DNA of 64,000 bases from Bifidobacterium asteroides DSM 20089 (GCF_002715865.1 NZ_CP017696.1:496001-560000); one strand, 5' to 3'. Shown: positions 29,440-37,341, counted from the stretch's first letter. Notes: generated from the letters alone by a model not told the origin. A program made the numbers and translations.

Positions 29440-31074
29440 GTGCCCAAGATTGAATTGAATACTGTGCCCGGTCGGCAGGGCAATGGCGACAGGCCCCTGC
29501 CGGTTCTGGATCCCTGCCTGCCTGCTCTGGCCCAGGCCGGAGTGCACGACTCCAAGTATCTTGGGCCCACACACTTCATAGGCATCGGCGGTGCTGGGAT
29601 GAGCGTGCTGGCTGAGATGCTCCATCAGGAAGGGGTACAGGTCTCGGGCTCCGACCGCGCCGAGGGGGACAAGACCCGCCGCCTGCGTCAGCTGGGAATT
29701 CAGGTCGCCATCGGTCAGGATGCCAGCAACGTGGCCGGGGCCCGCACTGTGGTTTGGTCCAGTGCCATCAAGCCCGACAATCCTGAGATTCTGGCAGCTC
29801 GTGAGGTCGGCGCCCGGCTGGTCCATCGCAGTGACATTCTGAATTTGCTTATGGCTTCCAGGATTTCGGTCACCGTGGCTGGTGCTCATGGCAAGACCAC
29901 CACCAGCGCACTCTTGGCCCACCTGCTGGCCAAGGGGGGGCAAGGGGATCTGGCTGATCCCAGCTACGCCATCGGCGGCAGCCTTCAGAGCGACCAGGGG
30001 CCCATGGACGGAGGGCATGTGGGTGCCGGACGGGTACTGGTGGCCGAGGCGGACGAGTCCGACGGCAGCTTTGGCAAGTACACTCCTGACGTCGCCATCA
30101 TCACCAACGTGGAGCCCGACCATCTGGACCACTACGGTACGGCTGATGCCTTCCACCAGGCCTTTGTGGAACATGCCCGGCATGCCCGCCGTTTTCTGGT
30201 GGTCTGCGGAGACGACCAGGGCGCCCTGGAGGTGTTGCGGCGGTTGCAGGGGAACTGCCAGGCCAAGATTATCGTCTATGCTTCGGATCCCCAGCTGAAT
30301 ACTGACTCCCTGCCTGGGGTTCTGGGTCTGGTCCGCATCGAGTCCGAGTCCGAAAGCAGCGGTAGCGGTCGTGAGCATTGCCGTCTGGCCCTCCCCGCGC
30401 AGGTGCTCCAGGCGGCAGGGTTGGAGGCCGGCAAGACGCTCAAACTGCAGGTGGATTTGGCGATTCCCGGCATCCACAACGCCCGCAACGCCGCCGCGGC
30501 AATCATCGCCGCCATCCTGCTGGGGATGGATCCCGATACGGCCGCCGCTTCTGCCGCAGACTTCCATGGGGCCTCTCGACGCTTCGAAATTCGCGGAATC
30601 CAGCATGGGGTCACCGTAGTGGACGATTACGCCCATCATCCTACGGAGATCGCCGCCCTGCTGACCGCCGCCAGACGGCGTTATCCGGGTCGGACCATCA
30701 GGGTGCTCTTCCAGCCCCACCTGTATTCGCGAACCGCCATCTTCGCCGACCGTTTTGCGGCTGCTCTGTCCCTGGCGGACGATGTGACCGTCACCGACAT
30801 CTTCCCCGCCCGCGAGTTGGCCAGAGATTTTCCGGGCGTGGATGCCGGGACCATCCCCGCAGCCGCCCGTAAGGCATCGAACCGGGAGTCCCAGGATTCC
30901 GGGAAGAGGTCGACCGGAACCGTCTTCCGGGCTTGCCCGGACATGCATCAGGCCGCTCTGGACCTGGCGGAACGGGCGGAGCCGGGGGATGTGATCCTGA
31001 CCGTAGGCGCCGGCGATGTCACTGCCATGGGGCCGGTCATTCTCGACAAGCTGGCTGAACGGGACGAGCAGTGA
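29440..31074 (+). CDS. murC: MurC, UDP-MurNAc L-alanine ligase
   Basis: First of the Mur ligases, joining L-Ala to UDP-MurNAc. It has 544 residues; the N-terminal motif is FIGIGGAGMSVLAEML near residue 47, the ATP loop VAGAHGKTTTSALL near residue 146, followed by EADESDGSF and the C-terminal DDYAHHPTEI. The start is GTG 29440, with GAGGAG 12 bases upstream. A linker rich in polar residues lies near 485-500 (RKASNRESQDSGKRS), unusual for the family. The stop overlaps the ftsQ GTG start (GTGA). Confidence 0.94.
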   Translation: MPKIELNTVPGRQGNGDRPLPVLDPCLPALAQAGVHDSKYLGPTHFIGIGGAGMSVLAEMLHQEGVQVSGSDRAEGDKTRRLRQLGIQVAIGQDASNVAGARTVVWSSAIKPDNPEILAAREVGARLVHRSDILNLLMASRISVTVAGAHGKTTTSALLAHLLAKGGQGDLADPSYAIGGSLQSDQGPMDGGHVGAGRVLVAEADESDGSFGKYTPDVAIITNVEPDHLDHYGTADAFHQAFVEHARHARRFLVVCGDDQGALEVLRRLQGNCQAKIIVYASDPQLNTDSLPGVLGLVRIESESESSGSGREHCRLALPAQVLQAAGLEAGKTLKLQVDLAIPGIHNARNAAAAIIAAILLGMDPDTAAASAADFHGASRRFEIRGIQHGVTVVDDYAHHPTEIAALLTAARRRYPGRTIRVLFQPHLYSRTAIFADRFAAALSLADDVTVTDIFPARELARDFPGVDAGTIPAAARKASNRESQDSGKRSTGTVFRACPDMHQAALDLAERAEPGDVILTVGAGDVTAMGPVILDKLAERDEQ

Positions 31075-32348
31075 GGACCGGCAAGGGTCGCAGTGCCTCC
31101 GGCGGAGCTTCTTCCAGGACCAAGGCCGTCCAGGCAGCCAAAGCTGCTCGGACAGCCCGGTCTGGGCGTACCAAGTCTTCAGGAGAGGAACCGCGTACTG
31201 GCAGGACCGCCAGATCAGCCAGGTCGACCGCCTCCGATGTTTCAGCACAGGCCAGCCGGTCCAAGATCGACAAAACAGGCGGTGAGGGTAGGCGTCTCAA
31301 GCGCTCCAAGCGTCTCAAAGGTTCAAAGCGTTTCAATGGTCGCCCGAATCGTTCCAGGAATGCGGGCGGATCACGGGCACGTAGGGTCAGATCCGCCTAT
31401 TCATCCTCCAGCTCTCTGGTACAAGGCAGTAGCGCCTCGGCCTCCAAGTCTGCGGTGCGCAAATCCGCGACCACACGTTCGGCGAGTTCGGGTGAAGGAT
31501 TCGTCGATGCCCGGACCATACCGCCGGACCGGCCCGTCTCTGGCAGGATAGGCACCGACCAGGAGGATCAGGGGCTGGGGATCTTCGTCCGGCCCAAGGT
31601 TCTGGACTTTCAGGCCCGGGTGCGCGAGAAGAAGAAGGTCAGCCGCAGACTGGTCCTGATCCGGACAGGTGTCGTCCTCCTGGTCATGGCTCTGATAGCA
31701 GGACTGGCATGGTTGCTCTTTCTCTCGCCGGTCTTCCGCCTGCAGGCCGACAAGGTCTGTGTCAGCGGCGGCAATGCCTGGGTGTCCAACGATCGGGTGG
31801 CCTCAATCGTGGCCCATCAGGGAGATCGCTCGCTGCTGCTGATTTCCACCAATGGCGTCGAGGAGGAGATCAGCGGCATGGCCGGGGTTACCGATGCCGA
31901 GGTCCGCAAGAGTTTTCCGCACGGTCTGGAGGTGACCTTCGATGCCCAGGAGCCCACTGCGGTCTTCAAGGATGCGCAGGACAAACTGACGGCCGTAGAC
32001 AGACAGGGGAGGGTGCTCAACACCGTGTCCAAACCGGTGCACGGGGTGCCGGTCATCCAGGTGGCGACCGTGAAGCGTGCCCAGCAGGATCAGGCGGTCA
32101 GACAGACTCTGCGGATTCTGTCGACCATGCCTGAGGCCATGCGTCATTCGGTGACCAAGGTGACCGCGGAAACCCAGGACTCCATCACCACCGAGCTGGA
32201 CCAGGGCAAACATGTCATCATCTGGGGCGACGGCTCCGACCTGAAGCTCAAGCAGGCCGTGGTCGACAAGATCATCAACGATCCATCCAAGATCGGCGAC
32301 AAGCATCAGCTGGATGTGTCGGCGCCCCTGCGGCCAATCGTCAAATAG
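31071..32348 (+). CDS. ftsQ: FtsQ with a very long basic cytoplasmic tail
   Basis: A 425-residue bitopic division protein. The extracytoplasmic part has a POTRA domain at about 224-295 (VSGGNAWVSNDRVASIV) and the FtsQ/DivIB beta domain after it. The membrane helix lies at about 196-219. The cytoplasmic N-terminus is about 195 residues, rich in Ser, Arg, Lys and Ala, with repeated RS, KRSK and SRS runs and no predicted globular core; typical FtsQ tails are much shorter. The start is GTG 31071, overlapping murC. The cluster ends here: ftsZ, which often follows ftsQ, is absent. Confidence 0.9.
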   Translation: MRTGKGRSASGGASSRTKAVQAAKAARTARSGRTKSSGEEPRTGRTARSARSTASDVSAQASRSKIDKTGGEGRRLKRSKRLKGSKRFNGRPNRSRNAGGSRARRVRSAYSSSSSLVQGSSASASKSAVRKSATTRSASSGEGFVDARTIPPDRPVSGRIGTDQEDQGLGIFVRPKVLDFQARVREKKKVSRRLVLIRTGVVLLVMALIAGLAWLLFLSPVFRLQADKVCVSGGNAWVSNDRVASIVAHQGDRSLLLISTNGVEEEISGMAGVTDAEVRKSFPHGLEVTFDAQEPTAVFKDAQDKLTAVDRQGRVLNTVSKPVHGVPVIQVATVKRAQQDQAVRQTLRILSTMPEAMRHSVTKVTAETQDSITTELDQGKHVIIWGDGSDLKLKQAVVDKIINDPSKIGDKHQLDVSAPLRPIVK

Positions 32349-32841
32349 CCGCTGTAGAAGCTGCCGGATTCATCAGCCTGTCGGTGTCCAGCAGGATTGT
32401 CACCGGTCCGTCGTTGACCATATCAACTCGCATGTGGGCACCGAAGCGTCCAGCGGCAATTGGCACTCCGGTCGCAGCCAGCGCCCGGTTAAGATTCTGC
32501 CAGACTCTTTGAGCGTGTTGGGGTTCTCCCGCAGCCATGAAGCTGGGACGGTTGCCGCGACGCAGATCAGCATATAGTGTGAACTGGGAGATGGAGAGGA
32601 TGGAGCCGCCGCAGTCCAGGACCGACCGGTTCATCCGGCCCTCCTCGTCGGCGAAGATACGCATCCGGGTCAGCTTACGTACAGCATATTCCACCTGGGC
32701 ATCGCCGTCGCCATCCTGGACGGCTACCAGCAGCAAGAGTCCCTTGCCGATGCTTTGGGGTTTAAAATCAGGATCCGGCTGCCCCTGTTCGTCGACCACA
32801 TCGACCCGGGCACGGCTGACCCGCTGTATGACGATTCTCAT
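32341..32841 (-). CDS. dtd: Dtd, D-aminoacyl-tRNA deacylase
   Basis: A 166-residue proofreading enzyme that removes D-amino acids from mischarged tRNA. It starts MRIVIQRVSRARV and carries SQFTLYADLRRGNRPSF and the cross-subunit Gly-cisPro motif as GPVTILLDT. It is convergent with ftsQ, the two 3' ends overlapping by eight bases, so the transcripts may interfere. An extra stretch of about ten residues near position 20 (EQGQPDPDFKPQS) is longer than in many homologues. Confidence 0.95.
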   Translation of the reverse strand: MRIVIQRVSRARVDVVDEQGQPDPDFKPQSIGKGLLLLVAVQDGDGDAQVEYAVRKLTRMRIFADEEGRMNRSVLDCGGSILSISQFTLYADLRRGNRPSFMAAGEPQHAQRVWQNLNRALAATGVPIAAGRFGAHMRVDMVNDGPVTILLDTDRLMNPAASTAAI

Positions 32842-33235
32842 GGTTCCAGTCTAGAGAGTTCAGACGTTGTTGTAGTGCCGAAGGGGAAAGCTGGACCGGA
32901 ACCTGGTGAAGGTCAGGCTGGAGAACCGTTTGAAGACTGGCATGAAAGACGCCCACTTCAATGTACTCATGGCAGGGCTGGTTCCTGTCAATGGTCCAGT
33001 CGATGGCTGTCCCGTGAACTCTTTCGATGCCTAGCTTCAGGTCGAAGCCGAATATGCCTGTGTCATCAAGGTAATACGACGGGCTTGGTCGTCGACACGG
33101 TCCTGATCAGCGTGCATGGATGATGTCATGATGAGTTACCTGCTTTTTCCGCTGATAGGAGGATTCTGGTCAGTCATGGTTTTCCTTGGATCGTCCCGGA
33201 TTTGTCGGCGTCGCTTGGATGTACTGACGTATCCT
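32842..33235. other. Gene-free stretch with possible degraded coding remnant
   Basis: 394 bases without a convincing gene. On the minus strand a stretch from about 33100 down to 32770 stays open in one frame and encodes a protein-like segment (YYLDDTGIFGFDLKLGIER), but it has no start and runs into dtd. A 13-codon frame begins with ATG at 33177 after AAGGA and then stops. This could be the remnant of an inactivated gene; I could not identify its family. Confidence 0.3.
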
Positions 33236-33754
33236 TCAACTGACTGCTGCGGTCATGATCCAGTCGGTCTGTAGTTCCTCGCCCAAGGTGAAGGTGTGTT
33301 CCCCGGTCCGTTTGAAGCCCATGGCTTGGTAGAAACGTTGGGCGGGCTCATTGTGTTCCCATACGCCCAGCCAGATTTTGTTCAAATTCTGAGTCCTGGC
33401 ACGTTTGAAGGCTTGATTGACCAGCAGGGTGCCCAACCCGCGGTGCTTGAAGTCCGATAGAACATATAGCCGCTCGATCTCCATGGATGTGTCGCCGAAC
33501 TGCTCTGTTTGGGCCTTCCCGGTGTTGAGCTGCATGTAGGCTGCGGGCGTGCCGTCCACGCTGGCGAGCAGAAAAACGGATTCAGGTTCGGACAGTTTCG
33601 ATTTGACCAATTCGGGGGAGAAGGAGTGCCGGAGGTAGTCTTCCATGTTCTCTTGGCTGTTGTCGGCGGCGAAGGTGTCGCGGAAGGTGGTCATGCCCAA
33701 GGAACGTATCAGCCTGGCATCATCTGATGTGCATTGCCGTATCGTTGTGGTCAT
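33236..33754 (-). CDS. GNAT-family N-acetyltransferase
   Basis: A 172-residue acetyl-CoA-dependent acetyltransferase. It shows the GNAT fold order with motif A at LYVLSDFKHRGLGTLLVN (the R-x-x-G-x-G/A pyrophosphate loop as HRGLGT), and motif B at NKIWLGVWEHNEPAQRFYQ with GFKRTGEHTF. The LGVWEHN and FYQAMGF segments resemble the PaiA/polyamine acetyltransferase branch, but the substrate cannot be assigned. The start is ATG 33754. Its stop lies beside the gene-free region, and the Gdx gene is 68 bases upstream on the same strand. Confidence 0.88.
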   Translation of the reverse strand: MTTTIRQCTSDDARLIRSLGMTTFRDTFAADNSQENMEDYLRHSFSPELVKSKLSEPESVFLLASVDGTPAAYMQLNTGKAQTEQFGDTSMEIERLYVLSDFKHRGLGTLLVNQAFKRARTQNLNKIWLGVWEHNEPAQRFYQAMGFKRTGEHTFTLGEELQTDWIMTAAVS

Positions 33755-33822
33755 GATGGCGATTCCTGTACTCTTGATTTTACTTGTTGCTGAGGTGTAT
33801 CTGCTTTGTTGGGCGTCAATTC

Positions 33823-34140
33823 TTAATTGACGATCTTGAGCCCGACCACGCAGGCGACCAAGCTAATGATGAGCAGAATGCGAGCCAGCGAAACAGGCTC
33901 CGAGCCCGTAGCCATGGCGTATAGGACAGTCAAGGCAGCTCCGATGCCTACCCAGACCGCGTAGGCCGTGCTGGTAGGGATGCTGCGCATGGCAAAGGCC
34001 AGACCCATCATGCTGAGAATCAGTCCCACAATAAAAACGATGTCAGGGACGATTTTGGTAAAACCCTGAGACTTGCCCAGGGCGGTGGCCCAGACCGATT
34101 CACAGATGCCAGCGAGTATGAGTACGATCCACGAGGACAT
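33823..34140 (-). CDS. gdx: Gdx (SugE-type) SMR guanidinium/H+ antiporter
   Basis: A 105-residue small multidrug resistance protein with four membrane helices. The first helix carries the central Glu in ILAGICESVWATALGKSQGF, which matches the Gdx/SugE branch more than EmrE, and helix 3-4 shows STAYAVWVGIGAALTVL. Gdx proteins export guanidinium (established knowledge). The start is ATG 34140 (MSSWIVL), just after GGGAACC; the frame upstream overlaps the riboswitch and is not translated. The guanidine-III riboswitch directly upstream independently supports the substrate assignment. Confidence 0.93.
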   Translation of the reverse strand: MSSWIVLILAGICESVWATALGKSQGFTKIVPDIVFIVGLILSMMGLAFAMRSIPTSTAYAVWVGIGAALTVLYAMATGSEPVSLARILLIISLVACVVGLKIVN

Positions 34141-34197
34141 GGTTCCCTTTCGGCAAGTCTTGTCACTGTCCGGGTACTTGACCATCGTCCGGGAACC
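34141..34197 (-). promoter_or_regulatory. Guanidine-III riboswitch (ykkC-III) controlling gdx
   Basis: On the minus strand 34192-34152 matches the class III guanidine aptamer over 41 bases: CCGGACGA at the 5' end, GUACCCGG in the middle, then GACAAGAC. The variable pairing part differs from the consensus but still pairs (CAAGU with ACUUG), a compensatory pattern. Flanking it, GGUUCCC (34197-34191) is fully complementary to GGGAACC (34147-34141), which contains the gdx Shine-Dalgarno. The first two bases of the aptamer belong to both structures, so ligand binding should free the ribosome site and turn expression on (inference). Confidence 0.92.
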
Positions 34198-34217
34198 TGA
34201 ATCAGATTCTGGGTATC

Positions 34218-34226
34218 AGAATAGCA
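34218..34226 (-). promoter_or_regulatory. Candidate extended -10 promoter for gdx
   Basis: Minus strand TGC-TATTCT (TATTCT at 34223-34218) is an extended -10 element about 20 bases upstream of the riboswitch helix. No good -35 hexamer was seen. Confidence 0.4.
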
Positions 34227-34415
34227 CGGGGGCGACTCTGAAGGCGGACCTCCAAGCAGGGGAGTGGTCGACGGTCCATTGCGAGAAGGAATCGGGGTTG
34301 ATTCAGGGGCGAATCAGGGGTTTGCCGGATGTTATCTTCCGCGCAGATCGGCTATTCATATACATAGAGGTGGATAGCAGAATGTACGCACGAGGATGTG
34401 GCAGGTGAATGAAAC

Positions 34416-35855
34416 ATGACTTGGGCCTTGCGTGACCTGAAAGCCAATAGAGGTATCTGGGCTGGCGTCTTTATCGTTCTTGCGGTTACCCAAACCCTGC
34501 TCTGCGCCATGAGTGTGAGCATGGGCGTCAACAGCTATTACCAGGGTCTGTCGGTCAAGACCAGGGATCCTGCCAAGAGTCTGGCTTCGGCCCTGAGTCT
34601 GGTCTTCCTCACGGTCATTGTGCTCGGCTGCCTGGTGATCAAGCAGACCCTGCAGGCATCAATTCGCCAACGTCGGCAGGGACTGGCCCTTCTCTCGCTG
34701 CTGGGAGCTACGCCTAAGCAGATCCTGCTGCTTACACTTTTGCAGGTGATCATTCTGGTTCTGCCGGCCTCCCTTGTTGCCGTGGCTCTTTCACCTGCGC
34801 TGGCTGGAAGGATCCTCGATTGGTATTCCACCGGGATGCGAATGCCGGTACATTTTGCTTTTACCTGGCGCAGTTTTCCCGGGTCTGCCCTGACCGGTCT
34901 TACAGTGGGATTGGCCACGGCCGTCTTGGCGACCAGCCGGACATTGCAGGATTTGGGAAAGATGACACCAGTCCGGGTGGTGCGCCGTGCTGAGGAGAGC
35001 GAATCGATTGACCGGCCCCGACATGGTCGTGGTCTTGTATCCCTTTTTCTTGGGCTGGCCTTGCTGCTATTGCCGTTGCCTGTCTTTGTCTATCTTTCGC
35101 ACAGCGGCTCTGGGCCCTTGGATCCTAAGCAAGTCCAGGCGGTCATAAGTGCCGTTGGAAGTGGACCGCTTTTCGCCATTCTCCTGCTTCTGATAGCCTT
35201 GGCTCGCGCTGGTGGGCCGGTTATAGGCAGGGCCACTCAACTCTGGACTGCTCTGGTGCCGTCATCGTCTGCCGTCTGGCGGATAGCGCGTTCACAGGCT
35301 GTGGTCAGGAGTCGAGACACTACATTCGGCTCAACAGTTATAGCTCTGACTGCCTGTATGTTTCTGGTTGGCGGTCTGTTGGCTGCCGGAGGCACCAGTA
35401 CCATCGCCATGAACAAGGTACCGGGAATAGAGAATGCCACATCAGGTGGAACCTTGGAGTTGCTCTATGGTTTCTGGGCAGCGCTGCTGGTCGCCCTGGT
35501 CGGCGTGATCGCGGGATTCGCTATCGCCGCTCGGGATCGTGACCTCGATCTGGCGCTCCTGTCAATCGCTGGGGCAAAACCGAAGCAGCTTACTGCTATA
35601 TCCACATTGGACGGCACCATCGTGATGACTACAGGCATTATCATCGCAGCAGGCGGCACCGGACTGGTCGGACTGAGCACAGCTATGGTCTACTGGCCCC
35701 TTATACACAGTCTGTCCGTAGTTTTTCCTTGGCAGTTTTTCCTTATCTGCGGGTTGCCGATCATCGTCGTCGGGTCGCTGGCGACCATGCTGACGGCGCG
35801 GTCTGCATTGAGACGCTCGCCCATAGCTATTCTGCAAGGCGCTATAGGCGAATGA
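34416..35855 (+). CDS. FtsX-family ABC transporter permease without adjacent ATPase
   Basis: A 479-residue membrane protein with about ten helices and two FtsX-like halves. A helix near 16-36 begins the N-terminal half, the typical coupling segment RRQGLALLSLLGATPKQILL lies at about 90-110, and a second similar segment (LALLSIAGAKPKQLTAIST) lies near 385-405. This layout is that of MacB/BceB-type lipoprotein or antimicrobial-peptide transporter permeases. No nucleotide-binding partner lies next to it, so it either pairs with a distant ATPase or is an orphan. The start is ATG 34416, with AGGTG upstream. Confidence 0.82.
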   Translation: MTWALRDLKANRGIWAGVFIVLAVTQTLLCAMSVSMGVNSYYQGLSVKTRDPAKSLASALSLVFLTVIVLGCLVIKQTLQASIRQRRQGLALLSLLGATPKQILLLTLLQVIILVLPASLVAVALSPALAGRILDWYSTGMRMPVHFAFTWRSFPGSALTGLTVGLATAVLATSRTLQDLGKMTPVRVVRRAEESESIDRPRHGRGLVSLFLGLALLLLPLPVFVYLSHSGSGPLDPKQVQAVISAVGSGPLFAILLLLIALARAGGPVIGRATQLWTALVPSSSAVWRIARSQAVVRSRDTTFGSTVIALTACMFLVGGLLAAGGTSTIAMNKVPGIENATSGGTLELLYGFWAALLVALVGVIAGFAIAARDRDLDLALLSIAGAKPKQLTAISTLDGTIVMTTGIIIAAGGTGLVGLSTAMVYWPLIHSLSVVFPWQFFLICGLPIIVVGSLATMLTARSALRRSPIAILQGAIGE

Positions 35856-35962
35856 TCGGTTGTGAGCTTTAATTGTTGGGTCCGCGATGTGTAATTGAGT
35901 GGTCTTGCCAAGCACTGATTTCGTCAGTCGCTGTTTGTGAAATATACATCAACGGGCAATTC

Positions 35963-35997
35963 CTTGTCGTATTGACCGACACGGTCAATACGACAAG
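35963..35997. repeat. Perfect palindrome with 16-bp arms and 3-base loop
   Basis: CTTGTCGTATTGACCG (35963-35978), ACA, then CGGTCAATACGACAAG (35982-35997). The arms match completely. The 320 bases between the FtsX permease (ends 35855) and the YafQ gene (36176) hold no gene I can support and are AT-rich apart from this element. No T-tract follows, so it is not a standard intrinsic terminator. Confidence 0.8.
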
Positions 35998-36175
35998 TAC
36001 ATGCTGGATGCTCAGAGATGGGTCTCGTCTTTATGACAAGTCAATCTTTAAGCGGTTCAGCACGCGATTATCTATGTATCTATGAAGTGGATAAAATTTC
36101 GAGCAAACTAGCGGTTTGATTGCAGTGATTCGAGTCAGTCGGGATCATCATCGATTGCCGAGACTTTCACTGATG

Positions 36176-36454
36176 TTACAGTGTTTGGTCATGGCTCCCG
36201 GTGGTCATCAAGGTAAGAATCATTCGATTCTTATCGCGCTTGTACACGAGCAGCCAGTCCGCGTCGACATGCAGCTCCTCGTATTTAGACCAGTGTCCTT
36301 TCAATCGGTGATTTCGGTATTTTCGTTTAAGCAGTGATGCATTGTAGTCAGCCAAGTCGTCAAGTACCTGATCAAGCCTGCTCAAGTCGAAATGCTTCCT
36401 TTTGATTTTCTTGACATCACGCAGGAATTTTTGCGTATATGCAAACTTATACAT
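36176..36454 (-). CDS. YafQ-like toxin (RelE superfamily mRNA interferase)
   Basis: A 92-residue basic protein: FLRDVKKIKRKHFDLSRLDQ, then NHRLKGHWSKYEELHVDADW and LLVYKRDKNRMILTLMTTGSH. The DYNA-xxL-NHRLKG-W layout and the ending TGSHDQTL are typical of YafQ/RelE-type ribosome-dependent RNases; a C-terminal His (GSH) is the usual catalytic residue. It overlaps the 3' end of the antitoxin gene by eight bases. Family activity is mRNA cleavage during stress, inferred here. It lies in AT-rich DNA unlike the flanks. Confidence 0.92.
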   Translation of the reverse strand: MYKFAYTQKFLRDVKKIKRKHFDLSRLDQVLDDLADYNASLLKRKYRNHRLKGHWSKYEELHVDADWLLVYKRDKNRMILTLMTTGSHDQTL

Positions 36455-36701
36455 GATGGATGATGTCTTTCATGTTCTCTACATCACCCGCGTGAGTGAC
36501 CGGTGAAGCCTCGGCTTCCTCCATTTCCCTGTCAAATTTGGAAAGTTGGGAGCGGAATGGAAGTCCTCCTTCGCGCAGCGACTGAGAGAGAAACATGTTA
36601 ATAGCCGTGCCGAGATCAAGGCCTAAATCTTCGAAAAGCTGTGAGGCTCGACGCTTCATATCCTCGCTGGTTCGAATTTGAATTCTCGCTGTCTCTTTCA
36701 T
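36447..36701 (-). CDS. DinJ/RelB-like antitoxin
   Basis: An 84-residue protein with an N-terminal ribbon-helix-helix domain (ARIQIRTSEDMKRRASQLFEDLG, central LGTAINMFLSQSLREGGLPF) typical of DinJ. The acidic C-terminal part (KFDREMEEAEAS) would wrap the toxin. The likely start is ATG 36701 (MKETARI); TTG 36719 would add six residues. The operon order antitoxin then toxin with an eight-base overlap is the standard one, and the RHH domain should autoregulate the promoter at about 36749-36757. Confidence 0.92.
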   Translation of the reverse strand: MKETARIQIRTSEDMKRRASQLFEDLGLDLGTAINMFLSQSLREGGLPFRSQLSKFDREMEEAEASPVTHAGDVENMKDIIHHV

Positions 36702-36748
36702 TACTTTCACCCGCTCCAATTGCTCTATTAGTCTCCTCTAGCTCCAAA

Positions 36749-36757
36749 ATTATACCA
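36749..36757 (-). promoter_or_regulatory. Extended -10 promoter for the toxin-antitoxin operon
   Basis: Minus strand TGG-TATAAT (TATAAT at 36754-36749) is a consensus extended -10 about 48 bases upstream of the antitoxin ATG. A GGAG-containing repeat around 36741-36775 (several CTCC/GGAG copies) may be the RHH operator. Confidence 0.6.
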
Positions 36758-36906
36758 TTAATTCTCCAGGTGGAGTTATCTTGGAGTCATTTTAACTCTG
36801 CTAATAAAGAAACGAGGAAGACCTTTGATTCATGAAGAAGGTTGTTGATAATGTGATGCACTAAGTAATCCGGAAAGATGGATTCTTGAACCGTAAAACG
36901 GCATGA

Positions 36907-36940
36907 AAAGGGCCAGCCGAGTTGCCTCGGCCGGCCCTTG
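36907..36940 (-). terminator. Rho-independent terminator of ssrA
   Basis: On the minus strand AAGGGCCGGCCGAG and CTCGGCTGGCCCTT form a long stem (one G-T pair), followed by TTTTC. It lies just downstream of the tmRNA 3' end. Confidence 0.85.
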
Positions 36941-36945
36941 TCTTG

Positions 36946-37341
36946 TGGAGCTGCGGGGAATTGAACCCCGGTCCGGTGACCGCACCCTCAGTCTTCTACG
37001 TGCGTAGTCTGCTGGCCTTTGTGGCTATCTGTCTGCCCCCACCTGTGTCGCAGACAACCGGTGGCGGGCATAGCCGCAGTAAAAGTCCCCGAACCGCCCT
37101 GTGGCGCAGCAGTTCAGGCAAGTCTTCTTAATGACGCTCAGCATCCCCCCGAAGGCGAAGGGGAGTGAACGGAGCAGCTGCTCACTGGTTAATCCTGGCG
37201 CGAAGCTCAGGCAGCGAGAGCGAACTCAGTGCGGTTAGATTTAGCACTTGTTGTTTGCGGGAGGACATTAACGAGCGGACCCCCGCGTTCTCGGCACGCT
37301 TCCCTGCGACGAACAGGTCACCGTCGAAACCGATCAGCCCC
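36946..37341 (-). ncRNA. ssrA: tmRNA (SsrA), trans-translation RNA
   Basis: The 5' end GGGGCUGAUCGGUUUCGACG (starts 37341) and the 3' end with a T-loop (GGTTCAATTCC) and CAGCTCCA form the acceptor stem of the tRNA-like domain; 5' GGGGCUG pairs with 3' CAGCUCC. The 3' CCA is not encoded in full (the DNA reads CCACAA), so it is added by nucleotidyltransferase. The tag reading frame at 37245-37207 encodes AKSNRTEFALAA then TGA, a degradation tag ending in the usual ALAA. Several pseudoknot-like GC-rich stems occupy the middle. It rescues stalled ribosomes with SmpB, which is not in the window. Confidence 0.97.

Noticed and set aside
29224-31248. 674-codon minus-strand frame opposite murG/murC/ftsQ
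   Set aside because: Antisense to three strongly supported Mur/Fts genes; no promoter, ribosome site or protein-like features.
34073-34408. Plus-strand open frame of 111 codons over the riboswitch region
   Set aside because: It runs antisense to gdx and its riboswitch, and lacks a ribosome site and family-like sequence.
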